A stretch of 49,835 nucleotides of DNA, from contig FR887372.1 in NCBI GenBank assembly GCA_000431795.1, positions 81,306 through 131,140 on the forward strand, read 5' to 3'. Positions within the stretch are counted from its first letter, which is position 1; each line of letters starts with the position of its first letter. A program made the translations under genes and the position numbers. The notes under the pieces are model-generated. The model was not told where the DNA came from and did not search any database. It saw only the letters and a program-made list of their open reading frames with translations. Below are positions 41,447 through 48,811 of this stretch, piece by piece. Source of the stretch: Clostridium sp. CAG:302 (GTDB taxonomy: Bacteria > Bacillota_I > Bacilli_A > RF39 > UBA660).

Positions 41447-43201
41447 TTAACTAACTGCAATAACATTGGTTAAACTACTATAATTAGTATTTAGCCAAGT
41501 TTTTTCCGTATTACTTTTAACGTATATAGTGGCATTATTTGGTACTGTATAAAACATACTATTAGCATAAAGAAGGTTACTACCAAAAGTCATATTTCGC
41601 ATATCAATATAGGTGAGTTTACTATTATAAGAAAACATACTATTCATATTAGTTACGTTTGAAGTATCAAAACTACTTATATTTAATTTGGTAAGTGAAG
41701 TACAATACTGAAACATATTAAGCATGTCTGTAGCTTTTGATGTGTTAAAATTACTTAAATCTAATTCTTTAAGTGCATAGCACTTTACAAACATTCCATT
41801 CATACTAGTTACATTCGAAGTATCAAAATTAGATAAATCTATATTTTCTAATGAATTACAGTCAAAAAACATATGATACATACTTGTAATTTTTGATGTA
41901 TTAAAACTTGATAAATCTATACATGTTAATTTATAACAACTTGCAAACATACCATTCATATTAGCAACATTGCTTGTATTAAAAGTGCTTAAATCTAAAC
42001 CAGTAAGTGATTCACAGTGAGAAAACATTTCCTCCATATTAGTTACATTAGAGGTATTAAAATTACCTATATTTAAACCTACAAGTGATGTACAATATCT
42101 GAAAAGTCTTTGCATATCTGTTACTTTTGCTGTATTAAAATTAGATAAATCTAAACTTTTTAGTGAAGTACAATTTGCAAACATATACTTCATATCCTTT
42201 ACATTTGATGTATCAAAACTAGATAAGTTTATGCCTTTTAAACTGGAACAGCCATTAAACATATAATTCATATAACTTACTCTTGAAGTGTTAAAACTAC
42301 TTAAATCTACCGAGGTTAATTTTGTACAACCATTAAATAATTGTTCCATTGCAGTTACCTTACTAGTATCAAACATACTCAAATCCAAATTAACTACTGA
42401 CTCACTCTTTTTAAACATTTCACCCATATATGTAGTATTTGATGTATCAAAATAAGTAAAATTCATAGAAACTGTATTAGTTAAATAACTAAAGTATCTA
42501 TAAGTACCCATTGGAGCATATACCTTTCCACCTTCAGCACCTATATATACGTTATATAAATTATCACCAGTTCCTTTTGTATACCATAACATAACAGTAC
42601 CATCATTATTCTTTGATACATCAAAACTACCCAAAGCATCTACAGAGACAAGATTATCATTTGCTATAGTTAATGTTTCTATAGTATTTCTAACTAAAGA
42701 TGTATCCAGAAAGTTAGATGTGGCACTAACACTACTTTCTGCATTTTTTAGTGTGTTTACTAATTTAACTTTATTTTTTACTAATGTTACTCCACTTGGT
42801 ACTATTAAATCTCCTCCATTTTCATAACCTAACACCGTACTTAAGGTAATAGTACTACTGGTAGTACCATTATTTATTAGTTTTAATTTAATAAACTTAT
42901 TTTCCATATAATCTATCAAACCAGTTTCACTATCAACTGAATCTTCATATACTTTAGCTTCTACATTAGTTCCTGAATAACCTATTCCATATCTTACTAC
43001 TCCATTATTAGTATTTGTTAATTTATAATATACCTTTTTTGATGTCCTCGCAGGTAATTCTATACTTGTGTTATCACTAACATTAACTACATAAGTATCA
43101 TTTTCCTCAGTTATTGTATTAGACATTGCAAATGTTTGATATAAAAATCCTATTAAAACTAATATTACTATTATTAATACTATTACTACTTTCTTTTTCA
43201 T
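41447..43201 (-). CDS. BspA/DUF285-type 26-residue-repeat surface protein
   Basis: 584 residues from ATG 43201 (GAGGTGATG lies upstream; an ATG three codons earlier is too close to it). A signal/anchor (VVIVLIIVILVLIGFLYQTFAMS) is followed by about 150 residues of beta-rich head and then about eleven 26-residue repeats of the form L-x-x-(L/I)-(D/N)-L-S-x-F-(D/N)-T-S-x-V-x-x-M-x-x-M-F-x-x-C. This is the BspA/Listeria-type leucine-rich surface repeat that also expands in Mycoplasma and gut Firmicutes; repeats mediate host or matrix binding (family knowledge). No LPxTG signal is seen. It is preceded by the leader and terminator described at 43224-43378. A second, related protein is cut by the right window edge. 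Confidence 0.9.
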   Translation of the reverse strand: MKKKVVIVLIIVILVLIGFLYQTFAMSNTITEENDTYVVNVSDNTSIELPARTSKKVYYKLTNTNNGVVRYGIGYSGTNVEAKVYEDSVDSETGLIDYMENKFIKLKLINNGTTSSTITLSTVLGYENGGDLIVPSGVTLVKNKVKLVNTLKNAESSVSATSNFLDTSLVRNTIETLTIANDNLVSVDALGSFDVSKNNDGTVMLWYTKGTGDNLYNVYIGAEGGKVYAPMGTYRYFSYLTNTVSMNFTYFDTSNTTYMGEMFKKSESVVNLDLSMFDTSKVTAMEQLFNGCTKLTSVDLSSFNTSRVSYMNYMFNGCSSLKGINLSSFDTSNVKDMKYMFANCTSLKSLDLSNFNTAKVTDMQRLFRYCTSLVGLNIGNFNTSNVTNMEEMFSHCESLTGLDLSTFNTSNVANMNGMFASCYKLTCIDLSSFNTSKITSMYHMFFDCNSLENIDLSNFDTSNVTSMNGMFVKCYALKELDLSNFNTSKATDMLNMFQYCTSLTKLNISSFDTSNVTNMNSMFSYNSKLTYIDMRNMTFGSNLLYANSMFYTVPNNATIYVKSNTEKTWLNTNYSSLTNVIAVS

Positions 43202-43223
43202 TTGATACATCACCTCAAGCAAA

Positions 43224-43274
43224 AAAGACTATAAAGAAAGACTAATATTTCTATTAGTTTTCCCTATAGTCTTT
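43224..43274 (-). terminator. Intrinsic terminator/attenuator between the leader ORF and the bspA-like gene
   Basis: The outer 10-bp stem AAAGACTATA / TATAGTCTTT (43224-43233 with 43265-43274) encloses an inner 7-bp stem ACTAATA / TATTAGT (43241-43247 with 43252-43258). On the minus strand it is followed by TTTTTT and, 10 nt later, the bspA ribosome binding site. It lies downstream of promoter 43415-43443, so transcription must pass it. The leader stop codon is in its 3' arm. Confidence 0.75.
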
Positions 43275-43378
43275 ATATTTAAACTATCTATAATTCCATT
43301 ATTTATATAAGTTAATAGACTTTCAAGCCCCCCCAAAATTAACAAATAGTTAACATTTCTAATTACTGTTTTTTTCAT
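43229..43378 (-). CDS. 49-residue leader ORF containing a G7 tract
   Basis: ATG 43378 with an excellent AAAAGGAGG ribosome binding site 8 nt away (43387-43395) encodes MKKTVIRNVNYLLILGGLES and continues for 49 residues, ending in TAG (43229-43231). Codons 15-17 are built on seven consecutive G (C7 on the plus strand, 43328-43334), exceptional in this AT-rich DNA. Changing the run to six or eight G ends translation within a few codons (LGGLKVY* or LGGA*). Only G7 keeps the ribosome running into the terminator hairpin. No homolog is recognised. The peptide resembles no known signal, and a regulatory role is inferred from the layout. Confidence 0.55.
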   Translation of the reverse strand: MKKTVIRNVNYLLILGGLESLLTYINNGIIDSLNIKTIGKTNRNISLSL

Positions 43379-43414
43379 AAGAAGGGCCTCCTTTTCACTA
43401 TTTTTTACATACTA

Positions 43415-43443
43415 ATAATACCATAAGTAATTATATTTTGCAA
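43415..43443 (-). promoter_or_regulatory. Promoter of the bspA leader
   Basis: TTGCAA (43438-43443), 17-nt spacer, TATTAT (43415-43420) on the minus strand, about 30 nt ahead of the leader ATG after the start site. Confidence 0.75.
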
Positions 43444-43467
43444 TAAGTATTTAGAAAATAAATAAGC

Positions 43468-43530
43468 TTTCACAATAGAGACCTAGGCTCTATTGTGCCT
43501 CTTAAGACTATTATAGGCTTAAGAGGATAT
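43468..43530 (+). repeat. Partial or variant dual-hairpin element, copy 8 (no head)
   Basis: Two adjacent hairpins: CACAATAGAG / CTCTATTGTG with loop ACCTAGG (43471-43497), and CCTCTTAAG / CTTAAGAGG with loop ACTATTATAGG (43498-43526). Stems abut and loops match the family, but the AT-rich head and CACT base are missing. It ends next to the ylbL-like stop. Confidence 0.7.
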
Positions 43531-43533
43531 TTA

Positions 43534-44523
43534 TTAATTATTTCTTAAGTACTCTAATACTTCGTTAAATGTATCTACTTTGATTATATCCATATCGTAG
43601 TTATATTTTTCTTTGACACTAATAGCTTCTTCATAATTAGCACTTGGTACAAAGACAATGTCCATGTTACTATTATTAGCTCCCATTATTTTGTATTTTA
43701 CACCATCTATTTCTCCAACAGTACCATCTAGATTTATAGTACCTGTACCGGCAATATTTCTTCCTTTGATTAGATCTTCACCTGATATAGCATTATAAAT
43801 AGTAAGAGTTAACATTAAACCTCCAGAGGCTCCTGACTCACTATTTTTAAACTTAATAGTTATTTCTGGATCTAGATCATATTCATAGTCGGTAGTTATA
43901 ATAATACCTATTATTTTTCTATTATCCTCTAGTACTACTTTACCATCTACTTCTACCTCTTTATCATCTCTTAATACTTTGAATTTTATTATATCATTTT
44001 CATTACTATTATTTATTATTTCTCTAATAGCATTTACATCTTCACAAGTATTATCATTTACAGTAAGAATAATATCTCCTACTTCAAAATCATTATCATT
44101 AGTCTTAGCCATAACTATGTTTTTCTTACTTTTGATATTTATAGTTTTACCTGCTTCTTTGTAGGCGACAATAGTGGCAGTATCTAAAGAATTATCACGC
44201 ATTATTTTATTTCTTTTATTTATATCTTTAACACTTTCATTAGATATTTGTCTATCTTTATTGCTATTTATTTCTTCTCCTTTTATTTTGGCCACTAGAT
44301 AAGAAAATGGCGTAGCATCATATTCACTAACATATAGCATATTAATAGATCCTTCTTTATCTTTTTCATAGCTGGACATTTCTACTCTATCAGTAATATT
44401 TATAGTACCACCAGTAGTCATAATATAGTATGGTAATCTTACTGTGGTAAATAATACTAATAATATTAATACTAATATGAACTTATAATTTTCTTTAATA
44501 AAGCTTTTTATTTTTTCTTTCAT
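43534..44523 (-). CDS. YlbL-like PDZ and Lon-type serine protease, membrane anchored
   Basis: 329 residues from ATG 44523, which has GGAGAAAAAT ahead. One N-terminal membrane segment (FILVLILLVLFTTVRLPYYI) is followed by a PDZ domain (NDFEVGDIILTVNDNTCEDVNAIREIINN) and a Lon-like catalytic domain with the serine in NSESGASGGLMLTL and the lysine in GVKYKIMGA. The IAGTGTINLDGTVGEIDGV motif is the YlbL signature. YlbL helps degrade the cell-division inhibitor YneA in Bacillus (family knowledge). It is divergent from a YlbJ-like gene, recalling the B. subtilis ylbJ-ylbL region. Confidence 0.88.
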   Translation of the reverse strand: MKEKIKSFIKENYKFILVLILLVLFTTVRLPYYIMTTGGTINITDRVEMSSYEKDKEGSINMLYVSEYDATPFSYLVAKIKGEEINSNKDRQISNESVKDINKRNKIMRDNSLDTATIVAYKEAGKTINIKSKKNIVMAKTNDNDFEVGDIILTVNDNTCEDVNAIREIINNSNENDIIKFKVLRDDKEVEVDGKVVLEDNRKIIGIIITTDYEYDLDPEITIKFKNSESGASGGLMLTLTIYNAISGEDLIKGRNIAGTGTINLDGTVGEIDGVKYKIMGANNSNMDIVFVPSANYEEAISVKEKYNYDMDIIKVDTFNEVLEYLRNN

Positions 44524-44569
44524 ATTTTTCTCCATTTCTATTTTCTTATGTTATATCATATAATCTATT

Positions 44570-45496
44570 ATGAAAAAATATTCTAATTTAATTATTGTTA
44601 TATTAACTTTTATTATTTTAATAGTCATATTATTTAATAAAACTATTGTATCAGAAACTATTATTAATTCTTTTTATATTTGGTTTAATACTTTAGTTCC
44701 TTCAATGCTTCCAATGTTTATTATTTCTGATATATTAATTAATTATAATTTTACTAAGTATATACCTAATAAGATAATTAATTTTATATCTAAAATATTT
44801 AATATTAGTAATAATGCCACTTTAATAGTATTACTTTCGTTGGTATCTGGTTTTCCTCTTAATGCTATGAATATTATTACTAGTTATAATAATAATTTAA
44901 TATCTAAAGAAGAAGCAGAACATTTATTATTATTTAATCATTTTCCTAATCCTTTATTTGTTTTAAATACTGTTGGGATATTATATTTAAATAATAATAA
45001 ATATGGAATAATTATACTTATTAGTACTTATTTAAGTAGTATTATACTTGGTATTTTAGTTAGAAATAAGAATACTCTAACTAATAATAATTGTATAACT
45101 AAAAGTAGTAAAAGTCAAACTTTTACTGAGATATTTTCTAGTTCTATTAAGAAGAGTATTAACTCTCTACTTATGATTTCTGTTACTGTATGTTTGTTTT
45201 TGATACTTAGTACTTTAATTATTAATATATTTCATTTGAATAGTTATTTATCTCTTGGTATTAAGAGTATATTAGAGATGACTATGGGATTAGAACATCT
45301 ATCTAAACTAAATATTAGTAATATATTTAAGGTTATATTGTCATCATCCATTATATCTTTTGGAGGATTATCTATTCATATGCAGGTTATATCTATTTTA
45401 GATGAAAGGATAAGATATAGAAATTATTTTATTGGTAGAATATATCAGGTATTAATATCTTTAATTATATCTTTGATACTATTTTATGTTATATAA
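44570..45496 (+). CDS. YlbJ-like integral membrane protein (sporulation associated)
   Basis: 308 residues, eight or more hydrophobic segments. The layout FYIWFNTLVPSMLPMFIISDIL, VLLSLVSGFPLNAMNII, NHFPNPLFVLNTVGILYL, then a second half with similar helices, fits the YlbJ family of Spo0A-era membrane proteins needed for spore heat resistance (family knowledge). It adjoins the ylbL-like gene in divergent orientation. TATAAT (44559-44564) sits so close to the ATG that the mRNA may be leaderless; no Shine-Dalgarno is visible. Confidence 0.7.
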   Translation: MKKYSNLIIVILTFIILIVILFNKTIVSETIINSFYIWFNTLVPSMLPMFIISDILINYNFTKYIPNKIINFISKIFNISNNATLIVLLSLVSGFPLNAMNIITSYNNNLISKEEAEHLLLFNHFPNPLFVLNTVGILYLNNNKYGIIILISTYLSSIILGILVRNKNTLTNNNCITKSSKSQTFTEIFSSSIKKSINSLLMISVTVCLFLILSTLIINIFHLNSYLSLGIKSILEMTMGLEHLSKLNISNIFKVILSSSIISFGGLSIHMQVISILDERIRYRNYFIGRIYQVLISLIISLILFYVI

Positions 45497-45522
45497 AAGA
45501 CTGGATATTACTCCAGTCTTAG
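45497..45522 (-). terminator. Terminator of tRNA-Glu (and the ylbJ-like gene)
   Basis: AAGACTGG (45497-45504) pairs with CCAGTCTT (45513-45520). A T-run follows on the minus strand, that is after tRNA-Glu. Confidence 0.65.
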
Positions 45523-45531
45523 TATTTAATA

Positions 45532-45608
45532 TGGTGATCTGTATGGAATTCGAATCCATGAATGTTGCCTTGAGAGGGCAATGTGTTAAGCCACTTCACC
45601 AACAGACC
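45532..45608 (-). tRNA. tRNA-Glu (anticodon CTC), CCA encoded
   Basis: On the minus strand: acceptor GGTCTGT with ACAGATC, discriminator A plus CCA. Anticodon stem TTGCC / GGCAA with loop CTCTCAA, so anticodon CTC (reads GAG). The T-arm ATGGA-TTCGAAT-TCCAT is canonical. D-arm GGT...GTGGCTTAACAC. This is the G-ending-codon isoacceptor, unusual to retain in such AT-rich DNA, where a TTC anticodon gene is expected elsewhere. It lies 3' of fbp, flanked by hairpins on both sides. Confidence 0.9.
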
Positions 45609-45610
45609 AT

Positions 45611-45640
45611 TAATAATGTCTTTTTCAAAGGACATTATTA
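45611..45640. terminator. Hairpin between fbp and tRNA-Glu
   Basis: TAATAATGTC (45611-45620) and GACATTATTA (45631-45640) form a 10-bp stem with a 10-nt loop; TTTTAT follows on the plus strand. It may stop fbp transcripts or be a processing signal; weak T-run on the fbp side. Confidence 0.45.
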
Positions 45641-45668
45641 TTTTATCATAATTCATTTTTATTTACAA

Positions 45669-47675
45669 TCATCTTTTTGTTTTTTTATATACTTTTACAT
45701 ATTTATATTCTTTATTTTCATGTATTAGACCTAATTTATAACATTCTATTAACATTTTTAGATTGTTTATTTGACTTTTTAATTCTTTCCCTTTATCAGT
45801 ATCTGCGATAGTAATACGGCATTTTGGATTTGTTTCTATATCTATAAACGAGTGAATATCTTCATTATTTAATATAGCACTTTCTAAAGAAGTAAATGGT
45901 TCATGAGCAATAATTCGCATACCTGTTGATCCTGATACCAATGTATAGCCCGCAATTCCTGTAGTTTTTTGATAGGCTTTAGAGAAGCCTCCATCAATTA
46001 CTATTACTTTACCGTCTGCTTTTAATGGTACTTCTCCATTTATTCTTTCTACTGGAATATGACCATTTATTATATGAGCATTATTTAAATTTGTAATACC
46101 AAAATCTTTCATTATATTTTCCATAACTTCTTTATTTTCTTGATACTGATAATAATAGTTTCTTTTTTCTTTATGTGATTTTTTATCTTTTATTAATACT
46201 CTTTCTAGAGTGGTCATTTTATCTTTACCAAAGAATGGTGAGTCTGGGCCACACCATAGGTACCACATTAAATCTAATTCTTCTTGGTTTTGCGTTCTAC
46301 AATAAAACATTTTTCTGACTAATAAATCTATATAGTCAAATAGTTTTTTACCTGATGTTGTAACATTATTTATAGTTACTTCTTTTAATGTTCCATCTTC
46401 ATTTAATGGTACTAAGGCATGATACATTAAATTATTATTGACTATTTTATACATACTTCCTTTTTCAATTAAGATATTCATATGTCGCTGCAGTGACTCA
46501 CTATTTAAGAATGACCTTACTAAGTCTGAGATTATTTTCTCTTCTTCTTTGGTTAACTTATATGGATCATTCTTATCAATAGTGGGAAAGTCTGTATCTT
46601 CAAGATGATATGTATTACCATCTATTGTTATTTCATTATTTTCATAATCTATTTTATCTAATAGTCTACGATGAGTCATTTTGTATTCAGGATGTTTTTC
46701 TGCGAAGATACCTTCGAGTTTATACATTATTACTGATATGGCTTTATGTATTTTAGCTGATTGTCTTACATTTAAATTAGTTAAATAGTCTTCATCTTTA
46801 GTATGTCTTGGTTTCCAGACCATGGCATCTTTATATGTTTCTTCAGCAAAGTTTGCTAACGGCCTTAGATTAATACCATATATATCTTCAAGAATATCTA
46901 GATTGTTATGGCGAACACTATTGGTAATAACTCCTGATACACAGATATTACTTCCAATAGCGGCTCCCATCCATAGTATATCGTGATTACCCCACTGAAT
47001 ATCTACTGAATGATATTCTTCAAGACTATCCATTATTTTATGTGGTTCTGGCCCCCTGTCATATATATCTCCTACTACATGTAAAACATCTACTGATAAT
47101 TTCTTTATTATAGAGGATAATAATATTATTAGTTTTTCACTATATCCTAGTTCTATTATGGTATTTAATATTTCTTTATAATATTTATCTTTATTTTCTT
47201 CTTCTATTTTATTATTTAATAATTCATCTATTATATAACTTAAATTATCATCTTGATACACTTTTCTTACTTTACTTCTTGTATATCTAGAGGAAAACTT
47301 TTTAGTTACTTCGATTATTCTAAGTAGGTTATCATAATACCATTTTTCTTTATCTGGTACTTCAGTTAATACTATTTGCATTTTTTCTTTTGGATAGTAT
47401 ATTAATGTAGCTAATTCATCTTGTTCTTTTTGGGTTAATGTACCATTAAATAACTGCCATATACGGAATTTTATTCCTCCTGCAGAATTATTTAAAATAT
47501 GAGTGAAAGCATCGGCTTGCCCATGTAAATCACTCATAAAGTGTTCTGGTCCTCTTGGCAAAGCAAGTATAGCATTTAAATTTATTATCTCTGTTACAGC
47601 GTCATCCTTAGTAGGAAAACGATTAGCTAATTCTTGCATAAATTCTAACTTGTTATTTATTTCTTCTCTATTCAT
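45669..47675 (-). CDS. fbp: Fructose-1,6-bisphosphatase, class III
   Basis: 668 residues, the large Firmicute FBPase (YydE/Fbp type), a metallophosphatase: GPEHFMSDLHGQADAF, VLHVVGDIYDRGPEPHKIMD, VDIQWGNHDILWMGAAIG and later HIINGHIPVERINGE with FIDIETN. It hydrolyses fructose-1,6-bisphosphate in gluconeogenesis. It ends in TGA (45669-45671), one of the few TGA stops here. The start is ATG behind AAAGGAAGG. Together with phosphoketolase it allows F6P supply to the shunt. Confidence 0.95.
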   Translation of the reverse strand: MNREEINNKLEFMQELANRFPTKDDAVTEIINLNAILALPRGPEHFMSDLHGQADAFTHILNNSAGGIKFRIWQLFNGTLTQKEQDELATLIYYPKEKMQIVLTEVPDKEKWYYDNLLRIIEVTKKFSSRYTRSKVRKVYQDDNLSYIIDELLNNKIEEENKDKYYKEILNTIIELGYSEKLIILLSSIIKKLSVDVLHVVGDIYDRGPEPHKIMDSLEEYHSVDIQWGNHDILWMGAAIGSNICVSGVITNSVRHNNLDILEDIYGINLRPLANFAEETYKDAMVWKPRHTKDEDYLTNLNVRQSAKIHKAISVIMYKLEGIFAEKHPEYKMTHRRLLDKIDYENNEITIDGNTYHLEDTDFPTIDKNDPYKLTKEEEKIISDLVRSFLNSESLQRHMNILIEKGSMYKIVNNNLMYHALVPLNEDGTLKEVTINNVTTSGKKLFDYIDLLVRKMFYCRTQNQEELDLMWYLWCGPDSPFFGKDKMTTLERVLIKDKKSHKEKRNYYYQYQENKEVMENIMKDFGITNLNNAHIINGHIPVERINGEVPLKADGKVIVIDGGFSKAYQKTTGIAGYTLVSGSTGMRIIAHEPFTSLESAILNNEDIHSFIDIETNPKCRITIADTDKGKELKSQINNLKMLIECYKLGLIHENKEYKYVKVYKKTKR

Positions 47676-47710
47676 ATAATTCCTTCCTTTGGACCCCTTT
47701 TATCTTTTTA

Positions 47711-48592
47711 TTAATCTATATTTATAAGTTCATAATTACTATTACCAAATCCTATTGAAGCTGCGGCATCAATTATATGTGTACCTTGTCTTGATTCTAT
47801 TCTTTCTATTAGATGATCTTTTCCTTTATCACTACTATTATAGACTAAATCTAGGCAAGCTTTATCTATAGCTACTGGATCTATACTTGCTAGAATACCA
47901 ATATCTTTCATGCAAGGATCTTCTGCTTTAGCACAACAATCACAATCTACACTCATATTTTTCATTACATTAATATAAGCGATATTTCCTTTAAATTCAT
48001 TATGTACTACTGAGGCTGCATCTGCCATTGACTCGATAAATTTTTCTTGACTTGGAATATTATTCCATAAATCATTCATATCGGTTGTTTTACCCGCAGT
48101 ATGGATATAGGCTTTTCCACCACTTGAAGCGAAACCTATTGATAATTGTTTAAGAGCTCCGCCAAAGCCTCCCATTGGATGACCTTTAAAGTGGGATAAT
48201 ACTAAGATACTATCATAATTATTTATATGTTTTCCAACATAATCTTTTTTGATTATTTTACCATTCGGTATATCTAGAGTAGTATCTCCTTCACTATCCA
48301 TAATATCTACTTTATAATATTTATTCCATTCATGTTCTTTCATTAATTCTTTATGTTTTTCAGTAGTATTTCTTGCTCCATCATAAGCTGTATTACACTC
48401 TATTACGATGCCTCCTACTTTATCTATCAATTCTTTCATAAATTCTGGTCTTAGATAATTTTGATTACCTTTTTCTCCTGTATGTAATTTTACTCCTATA
48501 TTACCTTTTAATTCTATACCTAATTCATCATATATTCTAACCAATGATTCACTAGTTATTTCTTTTGTAAAATATACTTTACTTTTATTCAT
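47711..48592 (-). CDS. DUF362 domain protein
   Basis: 293 residues. The patterns GVKLHTGEKGN, LSHFKGHPMGGFGGALKQLSIGFAS, and DCDCCAKAEDPCMKDIGILASIDPVAIDKACLDLV are those of DUF362 proteins, often described as uncharacterised iron-sulfur proteins. The DCDCC...PC cluster could hold a metal site, but the usual ferredoxin pair is absent. It is 36 bp upstream of fbp on the same strand, so they may share a transcript. The start follows AAGGAGATTG. Function unknown. Confidence 0.85.
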   Translation of the reverse strand: MNKSKVYFTKEITSESLVRIYDELGIELKGNIGVKLHTGEKGNQNYLRPEFMKELIDKVGGIVIECNTAYDGARNTTEKHKELMKEHEWNKYYKVDIMDSEGDTTLDIPNGKIIKKDYVGKHINNYDSILVLSHFKGHPMGGFGGALKQLSIGFASSGGKAYIHTAGKTTDMNDLWNNIPSQEKFIESMADAASVVHNEFKGNIAYINVMKNMSVDCDCCAKAEDPCMKDIGILASIDPVAIDKACLDLVYNSSDKGKDHLIERIESRQGTHIIDAAASIGFGNSNYELINID

Positions 48593-48667
48593 GTTAACAA
48601 TCTCCTTTATCTATATTTAGATTATAACATATTACTAATTATTTATACAAGCATTTTATTTTTTATA

Positions 48668-48765
48668 TTCAGTTCGAGCCTTACTATGTAAGTCTTTCAC
48701 TGCTATATTAAGCCTAATTCTTAGTCTCAATATAATATATCTACATATCTATTATATATAAGCTA
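48668..48765 (-). repeat. Dual-hairpin intergenic element, copy 9 (subfamily A), second stem broken
   Basis: Minus-strand copy. Arms CAGTTCGAG and CTTTCACTG (48670-48702) retain only CAGT/ACTG and AG/CT pairing around a 15-nt loop. Hairpin 1 is TATATTAAG / CTCAATATA (48704-48734) with one mismatch and a 13-nt loop. The head complement is at 48744-48761. Confidence 0.75.
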
Positions 48766-48779
48766 TAATTATATACTAA

Positions 48780-48811
48780 AAGAAAGATATTAGTTATACT
48801 ATACCTTTCTT
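48780..48811 (-). terminator. Terminator-like hairpin at the 3' end of the truncated bspA-like gene
   Basis: AAGAAAGATA (48780-48789) pairs with TACCTTTCTT (48802-48811), one G-U, with TTTT on the minus strand. It overlaps the stop of the bspA-like gene. Confidence 0.65.

Noticed and set aside
41447..43201. The 26-residue repeats as a DNA minisatellite of special interest
   Set aside because: Repeats differ at the nucleotide level and are the ordinary BspA protein repeat.
5552..48765. The recurring hairpin elements as a CRISPR array or known REP/BOX repeat
   Set aside because: Copies are kilobases apart, not in a spacer array, and neither head nor stems match any repeat family I know; no cas genes are present.
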